Shown here piece after piece: positions 23,196 through 31,953 of a stretch of 64,000 bases of DNA. The notes under the pieces were generated by a model. It was not told the DNA's origin, did no database searches, and saw only the letters and a program-made list of their open reading frames with translations. Numbering within the stretch: the stretch's first letter is position 1; each line of letters opens with the position of its first letter. This DNA comes from Modestobacter sp. Leaf380. GTDB taxonomy: Bacteria > Actinomycetota > Actinomycetes > Mycobacteriales > Geodermatophilaceae. The stretch is taken from positions 172,523 through 236,522 of the forward strand of contig NZ_LMQC01000022.1 of NCBI RefSeq assembly GCF_001424485.1, given 5' to 3'. Made by a program: the position numbers and the translations under genes.

Positions 23196-24034
23196 CCGGG
23201 ACCGTGACGCCGCCCTTCGGCGCCCGGCTGGCCACCGCGGCCGCCGCCCGCGGGCCGCTGTGCGTGGGCATCGACCCGCACCGCGAGCTGCTGCTGTCCT
23301 GGGGCCTCACCGACGACGTCGCCGGCCTGAGCGCGTTCACCGACACCGTGGTGACCGCGCTCGCCGACCGGGTGGCCGTGCTCAAGCCGCAGTCGGCGTT
23401 CTACGAGCGGCACGGGTCCCGGGGCCTCGCCGTCCTGGAGGCGGCCGTGGTGGCGGCCCGGGCAGCCGGCGCGCTGGTCCTGCTCGACGCCAAGCGCGGT
23501 GACATCGGCTCCACCATGGCCGGGTACGCGACCGTGCTGGACCCGGCCCACCCGCTGCACGTCGACGCGCTCACGGTCAGTCCCTACCTGGGGCCGGACT
23601 CGCTGCGCCCGGCCGTGGACGCGGCCCGGGAGCACGGCGGGGGCCTGTACGTGCTGGCGCGGACGTCGAACCCGGACGCCGGGACGTTCCAGCACGCCCT
23701 GGTCGGGGACCGCAGCGTCGCCCAGGCCGTGGTGGACACCGTGGGTGGGTGGAACGGGGACGCCGGTCGTGCGTTCGGGCCCGGCCTGGGCGCGTTCGGC
23801 GTCGTCGTGGGGGCGACGCTGGGCGAGCTGGACGTCGACCTGAGCGCCCTGGGGGGCTCGGTGCTGGCCCCGGGGCTGGGTGCCCAGGGCGGTACCCCGG
23901 CGGACCTGGTCCGGCTCTTCGGTGCCGGTCAGGCCGTCGTCCCGACGGTGTCCCGGGACGTGCTGGGTGCCGGTCCCGACGTCGCCGGGCTGCGTGCCGC
24001 GGCGGCCCGCTGGGCGGACGCGCTCGCCGGCTGA
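23192..24034 (+). CDS. pyrF: Orotidine 5'-phosphate decarboxylase, type 2
   Basis: This 280-residue enzyme catalyses the last step to UMP. The length and the active-site segment LLDAKRGDIGSTMAGYA (about residues 98-114) mark the long type 2 subfamily common in mycobacteria. VLKPQSAFYERHG and VSPYLGPDSLRP are also conserved. GTG 23192 overlaps the pyrD stop. The gene ends the pyr operon, and a short hairpin is centred on its stop codon. Confidence 0.96.
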   Translation: MTGTVTPPFGARLATAAAARGPLCVGIDPHRELLLSWGLTDDVAGLSAFTDTVVTALADRVAVLKPQSAFYERHGSRGLAVLEAAVVAARAAGALVLLDAKRGDIGSTMAGYATVLDPAHPLHVDALTVSPYLGPDSLRPAVDAAREHGGGLYVLARTSNPDAGTFQHALVGDRSVAQAVVDTVGGWNGDAGRAFGPGLGAFGVVVGATLGELDVDLSALGGSVLAPGLGAQGGTPADLVRLFGAGQAVVPTVSRDVLGAGPDVAGLRAAAARWADALAG

Positions 24035-24040
24035 CCGGCG
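24025..24040 (+). terminator. Small hairpin around the pyrF stop codon
   Basis: The arms CGCCGG (24025-24030) and CCGGCG (24035-24040) flank CTGA, so the pyrF stop lies in the loop. No T run follows. The stem is short, so this is only a plausible end of the pyr transcript. Confidence 0.4.
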
Positions 24041-24176
24041 CGGTCACGAGCGGGCGCGCACCATCGGCCCGATCCGGCCCGGTCCGTTCTGTTCCGCTTC
24101 GATGCCGGGTCGGTTGCGCCGCCCATCCAGCGGACCGGTCGACTGACACGATCTCGACGTGCGGGTATGACCCAGG

Positions 24177-24193
24177 GTGATCATGATGGTCAC
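24177..24193. promoter_or_regulatory. 17-bp near-perfect palindrome, candidate operator
   Basis: GTGATCATGATGGTCAC reads the same on both strands except for one pair (T against G). It lies about 70 bases upstream of the candidate mihF promoter and 200 bases from the mihF start. No regulator can be named from the sequence. Confidence 0.4.
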
Positions 24194-24247
24194 GAGGCGT
24201 TCCTGAGCCCAGCACACGACCTGGTGTGGGTCGACCCCGGGGGGCAC

Positions 24248-24276
24248 GTGACCTGCGGGTTCACGGTGACTAGGTT
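24248..24276 (+). promoter_or_regulatory. Candidate promoter of mihF
   Basis: GTGACC (24248-24253) and TAGGTT (24271-24276) are separated by 17 bases and match the actinobacterial housekeeping pattern TTGACn/TAnnnT. Transcription would begin near 24283 and give a leader of about 100 bases with the hairpin at 24338-24358. Confidence 0.5.
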
Positions 24277-24337
24277 GGCCGCCAGGCTCGAGCAAGCGGG
24301 CCACCGCCCCTCTGATCGACCTCCACACACCGAACCA

Positions 24338-24358
24338 GCCGACGGGGACCCCGTCGGC
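24338..24358 (+). promoter_or_regulatory. Perfect hairpin in the mihF leader
   Basis: The arms GCCGACGGGG and CCCCGTCGGC are complementary over 10 bases with one base at the centre; sterically a 7- to 9-bp stem could form. It ends 22 bases before the mihF GTG, so it could regulate transcription or ribosome access. Confidence 0.5.
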
Positions 24359-24380
24359 CACACGACGATTGGGTTGCCCC

Positions 24381-24710
24381 GTGCCCCTCCCCACACTGAC
24401 CCCCGAACAGCGCGCAGCCGCCCTCGAGAAGGCCGCCGCCGCCCGCAAGGTCCGCGCCGAGCTCCGCGAGAAGCTCAAGAGCAAGGGCACCTCGGTCGGT
24501 GACGTCCTCAAGCAGGGCGAGTCCGACGAGATCATCGGCAAGATGCGCGTCTCCGCGGTCCTGGAGTCCCTGCCCGGCGTGGGCAAGGCGCGGGCTGCGA
24601 AGATCATGGAGCGACTGGAGATCTCCCCGACCCGCCGAGTGCGCGGTCTGGGTGCCAACCAGCGCAAGGCCCTGGAAGCCGAGTTCGCCGGCGACCAGCC
24701 CGCCGCCTGA
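24381..24710 (+). CDS. mihF: Integration host factor, actinobacterial type (mIHF)
   Basis: This 109-residue DNA-binding protein belongs to the actinobacterial-specific IHF family, unrelated to the HU-like IHF of proteobacteria. The N-terminal helix is LTPEQRAAALEKAAAARKVR. The DNA-binding core has SLPGVGKARAAKIMERLEI followed by TRRVRGLGANQRKALE, the turn that contacts DNA. GTG 24381 is chosen because homologues begin a few residues before LTPEQR; a TTG at 24369 is also in frame. The mihF-gmk-rpoZ order is conserved in actinobacteria. Confidence 0.93.
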   Translation: MPLPTLTPEQRAAALEKAAAARKVRAELREKLKSKGTSVGDVLKQGESDEIIGKMRVSAVLESLPGVGKARAAKIMERLEISPTRRVRGLGANQRKALEAEFAGDQPAA

Positions 24711-24752
24711 CACACCCCCCCCGTTCCCCACGCCCGAGGACGCCTGAGACAC

Positions 24753-25322
24753 GTGGCTCGACCACCCGCACGTCTGACCGTGCTGTCCGGGCCCTCGGGC
24801 GTGGGGAAGGGCACCCTGGTGGCCGAGGTCCGGCGCCGGCACCCCGAGGTGTGGGTGTCGGTCTCGGTCACCACCCGGGCACCCCGGCCCGGTGAGGTCG
24901 AGGGCGAGCACTACCTGTTCGTCGACGCCGAGTCCTTCGACTGGCTGGTCGCCAACGACGGCCTGCTCGAGTGGGCCGAGTACGCCGGCAACCGCTACGG
25001 CACCCCCCGCGCCCCCGTCGAGGAGCAGCTGGCCTCCGGCAGCCCCGCGTTGCTGGAGATCGAGATGCAGGGCGCCCGGCAGGTCCGGCAGGCCGCCCCC
25101 GACGCGCAGCTGGTCTTCCTGGCCCCGCCGTCGTTCGAGGAGCTGGCCGCCAGGCTCGCCGGCCGTGGCTCCGAGCCCCTCGAGGTCCGTGAGCGCCGGT
25201 TGGCGATCGCCGCGACCGAGATGGAGGCCGTCGGCGACTACGACGTCGTCGTGGTCAACGACGACCTGGCCCGGGCCGCCGACGAGCTCGTGGCACTGCT
25301 CACCACACCCCCCGCCGTCTGA
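24753..25322 (+). CDS. gmk: Guanylate kinase
   Basis: This 189-residue kinase turns GMP into GDP. The P-loop is [11 protein letters not shown] (about residues 11-21). The GMP-binding segment is [21 protein letters not shown], and [17 protein letters not shown] follows. The GTG at 24753 is 42 bases after mihF and fits the family start. rpoZ begins about 150 bases later from its own probable promoter. Confidence 0.96.
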   Translation: MARPPARLTVLSGPSGVGKGTLVAEVRRRHPEVWVSVSVTTRAPRPGEVEGEHYLFVDAESFDWLVANDGLLEWAEYAGNRYGTPRAPVEEQLASGSPALLEIEMQGARQVRQAAPDAQLVFLAPPSFEELAARLAGRGSEPLEVRERRLAIAATEMEAVGDYDVVVVNDDLARAADELVALLTTPPAV

Positions 25323-25350
25323 CCCCCGGGTCGTCGACGGCACGGGCGGC

Positions 25351-25380
25351 GTCACAGACGCGGCCGGGACGCGGTAGTCT
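25351..25380 (+). promoter_or_regulatory. Candidate promoter of rpoZ
   Basis: GTCACA (25351-25356) and TAGTCT (25375-25380) are 18 bases apart. They lie in the gap after gmk and about 95 bases before the rpoZ start. Confidence 0.45.
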
Positions 25381-25475
25381 TGGTGGCTGCGGCCCTCCCG
25401 GCTCGACCGCGGCAGTCCGTCGCCGTCGCCCCGAGCCCCCCGCGCACACCGTCCTACCGAGGAGCACCCACGCCC

Positions 25476-25739
25476 GTGTCCGGAGTCGCACCTGCCCCCG
25501 AGGGCATCACCAACCCCCCGATCGACGAGCTGCTCGAGCGCACCAGCAGCAAGTACGGCCTGGTCATCTACGCGGCCAAGCGGGCCCGTCAGATCAACGC
25601 CTACTACAGCCAGCTCTCCGAGGGCCTGCTGGAGTACGTCGGCCCGCTGGTCGACACCGCGCCCCAGGAGAAGCCGCTCTCGATCGCGCTCCGCGAGATC
25701 AACGAGGGCCTGCTGACCCACACGGCCGGCGAGAACTAG
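25476..25739 (+). CDS. rpoZ: RNA polymerase omega subunit
   Basis: This 87-residue subunit helps assemble RNA polymerase around beta-prime. The key segment is [23 protein letters not shown], followed by [23 protein letters not shown], both typical of actinobacterial omega. GTG 25476 is preferred over a longer frame opening at 25380 because GAGGAGC precedes it and homologues begin here. It probably shares read-through from gmk as well as having its own promoter. Confidence 0.94.
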   Translation: MSGVAPAPEGITNPPIDELLERTSSKYGLVIYAAKRARQINAYYSQLSEGLLEYVGPLVDTAPQEKPLSIALREINEGLLTHTAGEN

Positions 25740-25779
25740 GCCGACCCCGTCCCACCCCACGACACGCAGCGCGTGCCGC

Positions 25780-25825
25780 GGGACCCCGGGACCCCGGGAC
25801 CCCGGGACCCCGGGACCCCGGGACG
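25780..25825. repeat. 8-bp tandem repeat GGACCCCG, about 5.5 copies
   Basis: Perfect head-to-tail copies of GGACCCCG run from 25781 to 25824 in the gap between rpoZ and coaBC. Each unit junction makes CCCGGG. The array is non-coding and upstream of the rpoZ terminator hairpin. Confidence 0.9.
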
Positions 25826-25854
25826 AGCCTGCTCCATCCCCCGGGATGGTGATC

Positions 25855-25880
25855 GAACCCCCGACCGACGTCGGGGGTTC
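25855..25880 (+). terminator. Hairpin after rpoZ
   Basis: A perfect 11-bp stem has arms 25855-25865 (GAACCCCCGAC) and 25870-25880 with loop CGAC. It is followed by TGTCGTTGG. It lies 26 bases before the coaBC start and should end the gmk-rpoZ transcript. Confidence 0.7.
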
Positions 25881-25905
25881 TGTCGTTGGTGGAGAGGATG
25901 AGCGC

Positions 25906-27120
25906 ATGAGCCGGATCGTGCTGGGCGTCGGGGGCGGCGTGGCCGCCTACAAGTCGGCGCTGCTGCTGCGGGCGCTGACCGAGCGCGGGCACGACGTGCG
26001 GGTGGTGCCGACGGCGTCGGCGCTCCGGTTCGTCGGCGCGGCGACGTTCGAGGCACTGAGCGGCAACCCGGTCAGCACCGAGGTCTGGGACGACGTCCCC
26101 GAGGTCGCGCACGTGCGGATCGGCCAGACCGCCGACCTGGTCGTGGTCAACCCCGCGACGGCCGACCTGCTGGCCCGGGCGGCGTCCGGGCGGGCCGACG
26201 ACCTGCTCACCGCCACCCTGCTCACCGCGCACTGCCCGGTGGTCTTCGTGCCGGCGATGCACACCGAGATGTGGCTGCACCCGGCCACCCGGGACAACGT
26301 GGCCACGCTGCGCCGCCGCGGTGCGATCGTGCTCCCCCCGGCCGTGGGGCGGCTGACCGGACCGGACTCCGGTCCCGGCCGGCTGCCCGAGCCCGCCGAC
26401 GTCGCCGCCCTGCTCCAGGTGGTCCTCGACGGCGGGACGCTGGCCCACGACCTGGCCGGCACCCGGGTCCTGGTCAGCGCCGGCGGCACCCGGGAGCCGC
26501 TGGACCCGGTCCGCTACCTGGGCAACCGGTCGTCGGGCCGGCAGGGCTGGGCCCTGGCCCGCGTCGCCGCCGCCCGCGGCGCCGACGTCACGCTGGTCGC
26601 CGCCAACGTCGAGGACACCGCCCCCTTCGGCTGCCGGGTGGTCCCGGTCGGGTCCGCCGGGGACCTGCGGTCCGCGATGGCCGAGCACGCGCCGGCCGCC
26701 GACGTCGTCGTCATGGCCGCCGCGGTCGCGGACTTCCGCCCGACCGCCGTCGCCGACACGAAGATGAAGAAGGGCAGCGGCAGCGAGCCCACCGCGGTCG
26801 CCCTCACCCGCAACGCCGACGTCCTCGCCGAGCTGGTCGCCGCCCGCCCGGAGGGGCAGCTGGTGGTGGGCTTCGCCGCCGAGACCGGGGACGCCGACGA
26901 CGACGTGCTCGGGCACGCCCGGGCCAAGCTGGCCCGCAAGGGCTGCGACCTGCTGGTGGTCAACGACGTCTCCGCCGGGCAGGTCTTCGGCCGGCCGGAC
27001 AACGCGGTGACGGTGCTCGCCGCCGACGGGACGGTCACCACCGTCCCCACCGGCCCCAAGGACCTCGTGGCCACCGGCATCTGGGACGCCGTCGTGCCAC
27101 GGCTGCGCACCCGCCGGTAA
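25906..27120 (+). CDS. coaBC: Bifunctional phosphopantothenoylcysteine decarboxylase / synthetase
   Basis: This 404-residue protein carries two steps of coenzyme A synthesis. The CoaC flavoprotein half opens with [13 protein letters not shown] and has PAMHTEMW, in which His stands where most bacteria have Asn. The CoaB half begins near residue 185 with [21 protein letters not shown], then AAAVADFRP and a KMKK motif. ATG 25906 follows GGAGAGG and is preferred to an upstream GTG at 25846, which would overlap the hairpin. The rpoZ-coaBC-metK-priA order is conserved in actinobacteria. Confidence 0.95.
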   Translation: MSRIVLGVGGGVAAYKSALLLRALTERGHDVRVVPTASALRFVGAATFEALSGNPVSTEVWDDVPEVAHVRIGQTADLVVVNPATADLLARAASGRADDLLTATLLTAHCPVVFVPAMHTEMWLHPATRDNVATLRRRGAIVLPPAVGRLTGPDSGPGRLPEPADVAALLQVVLDGGTLAHDLAGTRVLVSAGGTREPLDPVRYLGNRSSGRQGWALARVAAARGADVTLVAANVEDTAPFGCRVVPVGSAGDLRSAMAEHAPAADVVVMAAAVADFRPTAVADTKMKKGSGSEPTAVALTRNADVLAELVAARPEGQLVVGFAAETGDADDDVLGHARAKLARKGCDLLVVNDVSAGQVFGRPDNAVTVLAADGTVTTVPTGPKDLVATGIWDAVVPRLRTRR

Positions 27121-27147
27121 CCTCATCCGCCGGGCGCCCGGACGAGG
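27121..27147 (+). terminator. Hairpin directly after coaBC
   Basis: The sequence starting on the base after the stop pairs CCTCATCCG (27121-27129) with CGGACGAGG (27139-27147), one mismatch, around the 12-bp palindrome at 27130-27141. It could terminate coaBC or act on the metK leader. Confidence 0.6.
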
Positions 27148-27226
27148 AACACCGTCGGTCGCCGCCACCACAGCCTCAGGGAGCGCGCAGCCGCGCCGCC
27201 CACCTCACCGCACCAGGGAGTCCCGA

Positions 27227-28441
27227 GTGTCACGTCGTCTGTTCACGTCCGAGTCGGTCACCGAGGGTCACCCCGACAAGATCGCCGACCAGATCAGCGA
27301 CTCGATCCTGGACGAGATGCTCCGCCAGGACCCGCGCAGCCGGGTGGCCGTCGAGACCATGATCACGACCGGCCAGGTGCACATCGCCGGTGAGGTCACC
27401 ACCGCCGGCTACGTCGACATCGCCGCGATCGTCCGCGAGACGATCCTGCGGATCGGCTACGACTCCTCGCGCAAGGGCTTCGACGGCGCCTCCTGCGGCG
27501 TGAGCGTGTCCCTGGGCGCGCAGTCCCCGGACATCGCGCAGGGCGTCGACGTCGGCTACGAGACCCGGACCGGGGCCGCCGACCGCGCCCAGGCCGCCGA
27601 GGACCTCATCGCCAGCCAGGGCGCCGGCGACCAGGGCCTGATGTTCGGCTACGCCAGCGACGAGACCCCCGAGCTCATGCCGCTGCCGATCGCGCTGGCC
27701 CACCGGCTGTCCAAGCGGCTGTCCGCGGTGCGCAAGGACGGCTCGGTGCCCTACCTGCGCCCCGACGGCAAGACCCAGGTCACCGTGGTCTACGAGGACG
27801 ACCGTCCCGTCGGCGTCGAGACCGTCGTGGTGTCCTCCCAGCACGCCGAGGACATCTCGATCGAGACGCTGCTGACCCCCGACATCGAGGAGCTCGTGGT
27901 CCAGCCCGAGCTCGCCGCGCTCGGGCTGCCCACCACCGGGCACCGGCTGCTGGTCAACCCGACCGGCAAGTTCGTCATCGGCGGCCCCATGGGCGACGCC
28001 GGTCTGACCGGCCGCAAGATCATCGTCGACACCTACGGCGGCATGGCCCGCCACGGCGGCGGTGCCTTCTCCGGCAAGGACCCGTCGAAGGTGGACCGCT
28101 CGGCCGCCTACGCGATGCGCTGGGTCGCCAAGAACGTCGTCGCCGCGGGCCTGGCCCGCCGCTGCGAGGTGCAGGTCGCCTACGCGATCGGCGCCGCCAG
28201 CCCGGTCGGCCTCTTCGTGGAGACCTTCGGCACCGGCACCGTCCCGGACGACGTCCTGGAGAAGGCGATCACCACCGTGTTCGACCTGCGCCCCGGCGCG
28301 ATCGTCCGCGACCTGGACCTGCTCCGGCCGATCTACGCCCCGACCGCGGCCTACGGCCACTTCGGGCGCACCGACCTGGACCTGCCCTGGGAGAAGACCG
28401 ACCGGGTCGAGGCCCTGAAGTCGGCCACCGGCGTCAGCTGA
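27227..28441 (+). CDS. metK: S-adenosylmethionine synthetase
   Basis: This 404-residue enzyme makes SAM from methionine and ATP. Signatures are [14 protein letters not shown] (ATP/Mg site, about residues 12-25), [12 protein letters not shown] (methionine loop) and [22 protein letters not shown] 27227 follows a GGGAG site. The 106-base leader holds a hairpin, but I see no SAM riboswitch in it. A very strong inverted repeat follows the stop and runs into priA. Confidence 0.97.
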   Translation: MSRRLFTSESVTEGHPDKIADQISDSILDEMLRQDPRSRVAVETMITTGQVHIAGEVTTAGYVDIAAIVRETILRIGYDSSRKGFDGASCGVSVSLGAQSPDIAQGVDVGYETRTGAADRAQAAEDLIASQGAGDQGLMFGYASDETPELMPLPIALAHRLSKRLSAVRKDGSVPYLRPDGKTQVTVVYEDDRPVGVETVVVSSQHAEDISIETLLTPDIEELVVQPELAALGLPTTGHRLLVNPTGKFVIGGPMGDAGLTGRKIIVDTYGGMARHGGGAFSGKDPSKVDRSAAYAMRWVAKNVVAAGLARRCEVQVAYAIGAASPVGLFVETFGTGTVPDDVLEKAITTVFDLRPGAIVRDLDLLRPIYAPTAAYGHFGRTDLDLPWEKTDRVEALKSATGVS

Positions 28442-28460
28442 GCACCCTCCCGTCGACCGA

Positions 28461-28492
28461 CCCGGGCCACCCGCCGTTGCGGGTGGCCCGGG
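28461..28492 (+). terminator. 14-bp perfect hairpin after metK, overlapping the priA start
   Basis: The arms CCCGGGCCACCCGC (28461-28474) and GCGGGTGGCCCGGG (28479-28492) enclose the loop CGTT. The likely priA start codons, TTG 28477 and GTG 28483, lie in the loop and the 3' arm. It can act as a metK terminator and would also hide the priA start in any read-through RNA. Confidence 0.8.
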
Positions 28493-30435
28493 TCGTCGTC
28501 GACGTGCCCCTGGCACACCTGGACCGGCCCTTCGACTACGCCGTCCCCGACGAGCTCGCCGAGGGCGTCGTCGCCGGGTGCCGGGTGCGGGTCCGGTTCG
28601 CCGGGCAGCTGGTCGACGGCGTCGTGCTCGACGTCGGGTCCACCACCACGCACACCGGCAAGCTCGCGCCGCTGGCCAAGCTGGTCTCGCCCGAGCCGGT
28701 GCTCACCCCCGAGGTCGCCGAGCTGGCCCGCTCGGTCGCCGACCGGTACGCCGGGGCGATGACCGACGTGCTCCGGCTGGCCCTGCCGCCTCGGCGCGGC
28801 GCCCCGGAGAAGCGCCCGGTCGCCGACCCGCCGCCGGCACCGGAGCCACCGGACCCGGCCGGCTTCTCCCGGTACCCCACCGGCGAGGCCTTCCTGGAGG
28901 CACTCGCGCTGGGCCGCCCGGTCCGCGCCGTGTGGACGGCGCTGCCCGGCGAGGACTGGCCGGCCCGTCTGGTCGAGCTGTGCCGGGCCAGCCTGTCCGG
29001 CGGCCGCGGGGCGCTGGTCGTGGTCCCCGACGGCAAGGACCTGGACCGGCTCGCCGCTGCCGCGCAGGCGCTGCTGCCCAAGGGGTCGGTCGCCGTGCTG
29101 CGGTCGGACTCGACACCGGACACCCGCTACGGCCGGTTCCTCACCGTGTCCCGCGGGACCGCGCAGGTCGTGCTGGGCACCCGCGGCGCCGTGTTCGCCC
29201 CGGTCCGCGACCTGGGTCTCGTCGTCGTCTGGGACGACGGCGACGACCTGCACGCCGAGCCCCGCGCGCCGTACCCGCACACCCGCGACGTGCTGGTGCA
29301 CCGGGCGCACCTGGCCGGCTGCTCCGCCGTCGTCGCCGGGTACGCCCGGACGGCGGAGGCGGCGCTGCTGGTGGAGTCCGGCTGGGCGCACGAGCTGGTC
29401 GCCGAGCGGGCCACCCTGCGGGCTGCCGCGCCCCGGGTGCAGGCGTTGGGGGAGGACTCCGAGCTGGCCCGGGACGCCGCCGCCCGCAGCGCCCGGCTGC
29501 CGTCGCTGGCCTTCCGGGTGGCCCGGGAGGCGCTGGCCGCCGGCGCCCCGGTGCTGGTCCAGGTGCCCCGGGCCGGGTACGCGCCCGGGCTGGTGTGCGA
29601 CCGCTGCCGGGCACCCGCGCGCTGCCGGCACTGCGCCGGGCCGCTGGGGGTCGCGGCACGTGCGGGAGCGGCCGGCGCCCGGGTCGCGGCCTGCCGCTGG
29701 TGTGCCCGACCGGCCGCCACCTTCGACTGCCCGCACTGCCACGGGACGAAGCTGCGGGCCTCGGTCGTCGGCGCCTCCCGGACGGCGGAGGAGCTGGGCC
29801 GGGCGTTCGCCGGTGCCACCGTGCGGGTCAGCGGCCGCGGGCAGGTGCTGGCCACCGTCGAGCCGGGGCCGGCGATCGTCGTCGCCACCCCGGGGGCCGA
29901 GCCGACCGTCGAGGGCGGGTACGGGGCCGCGCTGCTGCTGGACTCCTGGGCGCTGCTGGGCCGGGCGGACCTGCGCGCGGCGGAGGAGACGATGCGGCGC
30001 TGGCTCAACGCCGCGGCGATGGTGCGGTCGGCGTCGGCCGGCGGCCAGGTCGTGGTGACCGCGGACGCCGGGCACCCCGTCGTCCAGGCGCTGGTGCGGT
30101 GGGACCCGGCCGGGCTGGCCGGGCGCGAACTGGCCGACCGGCGCGAGCTGGGGTTCCCGCCGGTGAGCCGGATGGCGTCGCTGTCGGCGTCCCCGGCGGC
30201 GCTGGCCGAGTTCCTGGCGGCCCTGCGGCTGCCGGAGGGGGCCGACGTCCTGGGCCCGGTGCCCGAGGCGCCCCGGCCTGGGCAGGAGGGCGAGCGGGAG
30301 CGGTTCCTGGTCCGCGCCCGGCGCAGTGACGGCGTGGCCCTGGCCCGGGCGCTGCACGACGTGCAGGGCGTGCGGTCGGCGCGGAAGACCCCCGAGCACG
30401 TCCGGGTGCAGCTGGACCCGCTGGACCTGGCCTGA
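28477..30435 (+). CDS. priA: PriA-like primosomal protein, helicase motifs degenerate
   Basis: This 652-residue relative of replication-restart protein PriA starts at TTG 28477 or GTG 28483. The 3'-BD domain is present (VDVPLAHLDRPFDYAVPDEL). No Walker A GxxGxGKT is found where the helicase should be (about residues 150-200), and the Walker B/DEEH position reads WDDGDD. All eight zinc cysteines are kept as four C-x2-C pairs: CDRC, CRHC, CRWC and CPHC. This pattern is typical of actinobacterial PriA, thought to lack helicase activity. It is followed 25 bases later by def. Confidence 0.9.
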   Translation: MRVARVVVDVPLAHLDRPFDYAVPDELAEGVVAGCRVRVRFAGQLVDGVVLDVGSTTTHTGKLAPLAKLVSPEPVLTPEVAELARSVADRYAGAMTDVLRLALPPRRGAPEKRPVADPPPAPEPPDPAGFSRYPTGEAFLEALALGRPVRAVWTALPGEDWPARLVELCRASLSGGRGALVVVPDGKDLDRLAAAAQALLPKGSVAVLRSDSTPDTRYGRFLTVSRGTAQVVLGTRGAVFAPVRDLGLVVVWDDGDDLHAEPRAPYPHTRDVLVHRAHLAGCSAVVAGYARTAEAALLVESGWAHELVAERATLRAAAPRVQALGEDSELARDAAARSARLPSLAFRVAREALAAGAPVLVQVPRAGYAPGLVCDRCRAPARCRHCAGPLGVAARAGAAGARVAACRWCARPAATFDCPHCHGTKLRASVVGASRTAEELGRAFAGATVRVSGRGQVLATVEPGPAIVVATPGAEPTVEGGYGAALLLDSWALLGRADLRAAEETMRRWLNAAAMVRSASAGGQVVVTADAGHPVVQALVRWDPAGLAGRELADRRELGFPPVSRMASLSASPAALAEFLAALRLPEGADVLGPVPEAPRPGQEGERERFLVRARRSDGVALARALHDVQGVRSARKTPEHVRVQLDPLDLA

Positions 30436-30448
30436 GCTCCCGGAGCCC

Positions 30449-30454
30449 TAGACT
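30449..30454 (+). promoter_or_regulatory. -10 element of def, leaderless arrangement
   Basis: TAGACT ends six bases before the GTG of def, so transcription should begin at or next to the start codon. No convincing -35 is visible inside the end of priA. Confidence 0.5.
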
Positions 30455-30460
30455 CACCGG

Positions 30461-31018
30461 GTGAGCGTCACCCCGATCAGGATCATGGGCGACCCGGTGC
30501 TGCGCGCCGTGGCCGCCCCGGTCGTCGACTTCGACGCCGAACTCCGCCAGCTGGTCACCGACCTGACCGAGACCATGCACGCCGCGGGCGGGGCCGGCCT
30601 GGCCGCCCCGCAGATCGGCGTGGGCCTGCGGGTCTTCACCTGGTACGTCGACGGCGAGGTCGGCCACATCGTCAACCCCGACGTCACGCCGGTGGGGGAG
30701 GAGACCGAGGAGGACGCCGAGGGCTGCTTGTCGATCCCCGGCTACCGGTTCGACTGCCGCCGGCACCTCTACGTCGCAGCCACCGGCTGGACGGTGCACG
30801 GTGAGCCGATCCGGGTGGAGGGCTCCCACAAGCTGGCCCGGGCGATCCAGCACGAGACCGACCACCTCGACGGCGTGCTGTTCGTCGACCGGCTCGACGC
30901 CCAGGCCCGGGAGGCGGCACTGTCGGTGCTCACCGAGGCCGAGTGGCAGGGCCACCAGGCGTGGCTGCCCTCGGGCGAGCCCGCCCCCGCACCGGTCGTG
31001 AAGGTGAGCCCGCACTGA
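30461..31018 (+). CDS. def: Peptide deformylase
   Basis: This 185-residue metalloenzyme removes formyl groups from new proteins. All three motifs are intact: [11 protein letters not shown] (motif 1), EGCLSIPGY (motif 2, metal Cys) and QHETDHLDG (motif 3, two metal His and catalytic Glu). It starts at GTG 30461. The stop TGA (31016-31018) overlaps the apparent CTG start of fmt, and the def-fmt pair is conserved in bacteria because one adds and the other removes the formyl group. Confidence 0.96.
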   Translation: MSVTPIRIMGDPVLRAVAAPVVDFDAELRQLVTDLTETMHAAGGAGLAAPQIGVGLRVFTWYVDGEVGHIVNPDVTPVGEETEEDAEGCLSIPGYRFDCRRHLYVAATGWTVHGEPIRVEGSHKLARAIQHETDHLDGVLFVDRLDAQAREAALSVLTEAEWQGHQAWLPSGEPAPAPVVKVSPH

Positions 31019-31953
31019 AGCTGCTCTTCGCCGGGACCCCGGCCCCGGCCGTCCCGTCGCTCGACGCCCTGCTCGCCAGCGACCACGAGGTGGTCGCGGT
31101 GCTGACCCGGCCCGACGCCCGGGCCGGCCGCGGCCGCCGGGAGGTCCGGTCCCCGGTCGCCCAGCGCGCCGACGAGGCCGGCATCCCCGTGCTGCAGCCC
31201 CGGTCCCCGCGGGAGCCGGGGTTCCTCGACCAGCTCGCCGCCCTGGCCGTGGACTGCGCACCGGTGGTGGCCTACGGCGCCCTGGTGCCCCCGGCCGCGC
31301 TGGACGTGCCGGTGCACGGCTGGGTCAACCTGCACTTCTCGCTGCTGCCGGCCTGGCGCGGTGCCGCCCCCGTGCAGCACGCGGTGATGGCCGGTGACGA
31401 GGTCACCGGTGCCGCCACCTTCGCGCTGGAGCAGGGCCTGGACACCGGGCCGGTGTTCGGCGTCGTCACCGAGGGCATCGGCCCCCGGGACACCGCGGGG
31501 GACCTGCTGGACCGGCTCGCCGTCACCGGTGCGCGGCTGCTGGTCGCCACGATGGACGGCATCGCCGACGGGTCGCTGGTGCCCCAGCCGCAGCCCACCG
31601 ACGGTGTCTCGCTGGCACCCAAGATCGAGACCGCCGACGCCCGGGTCGACTGGACGCTGCCGGCGCACGTCGTCGACCGGCGGGTGCGCGGGGTCACGCC
31701 GGCGCCCGGCGCGTGGACGACGTGGCGCGGGGACCGGCTGCGGCTGGGCCCGGTGGAGCCGGTGCGGCCGGTGACCGAGGCTCCCGAGCTGGCGCCGGGT
31801 CAGGTGACGGTGACCCCCGCGGGCGTGCTGGTCGGCACCGGCCGCGGTGTGGTCCGGCTGGGCGCCGTGCAGCCCGCCGGCAAGAAGATGGTCCCCGCCG
31901 CGGACTGGGCGCGCGGCGCCCGCCCGGCCGAGCACGAGGAGCTGGGCGCATGA
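31015..31953 (+). CDS. fmt: Methionyl-tRNA formyltransferase, probable CTG start
   Basis: This protein of about 312 residues formylates initiator Met-tRNA. It begins [19 protein letters not shown] right after codon 31015, matching the family N-terminus exactly. The catalytic residues sit in [19 protein letters not shown] and [15 protein letters not shown] 31015 is the only start-like codon that gives the normal length; it shares CTGA with the def stop. The nearest standard in-frame starts, ATG 30943 and GTG 30958, would add 19-24 residues inside def. It overlaps rsmB by ATGA. Confidence 0.92.
   Translation: MKLLFAGTPAPAVPSLDALLASDHEVVAVLTRPDARAGRGRREVRSPVAQRADEAGIPVLQPRSPREPGFLDQLAALAVDCAPVVAYGALVPPAALDVPVHGWVNLHFSLLPAWRGAAPVQHAVMAGDEVTGAATFALEQGLDTGPVFGVVTEGIGPRDTAGDLLDRLAVTGARLLVATMDGIADGSLVPQPQPTDGVSLAPKIETADARVDWTLPAHVVDRRVRGVTPAPGAWTTWRGDRLRLGPVEPVRPVTEAPELAPGQVTVTPAGVLVGTGRGVVRLGAVQPAGKKMVPAADWARGARPAEHEELGA

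Larger units (their letters stand above)
24041..24380 (+). other. 340-bp intergenic region upstream of mihF
   Basis: No coding potential is visible here. GC content is visibly lower in 24085-24135 than in the flanks. The stretch contains a 17-bp near-palindrome, a candidate promoter and a strong hairpin, listed separately. It is the longest non-coding gap between genes in the window apart from the repeat-bearing right end. Confidence 0.7.

Noticed and set aside
27121..27226. SAM riboswitch before metK
   Set aside because: The 106-base leader has one hairpin and none of the conserved SAM-I, II or IV core sequences that I can see.
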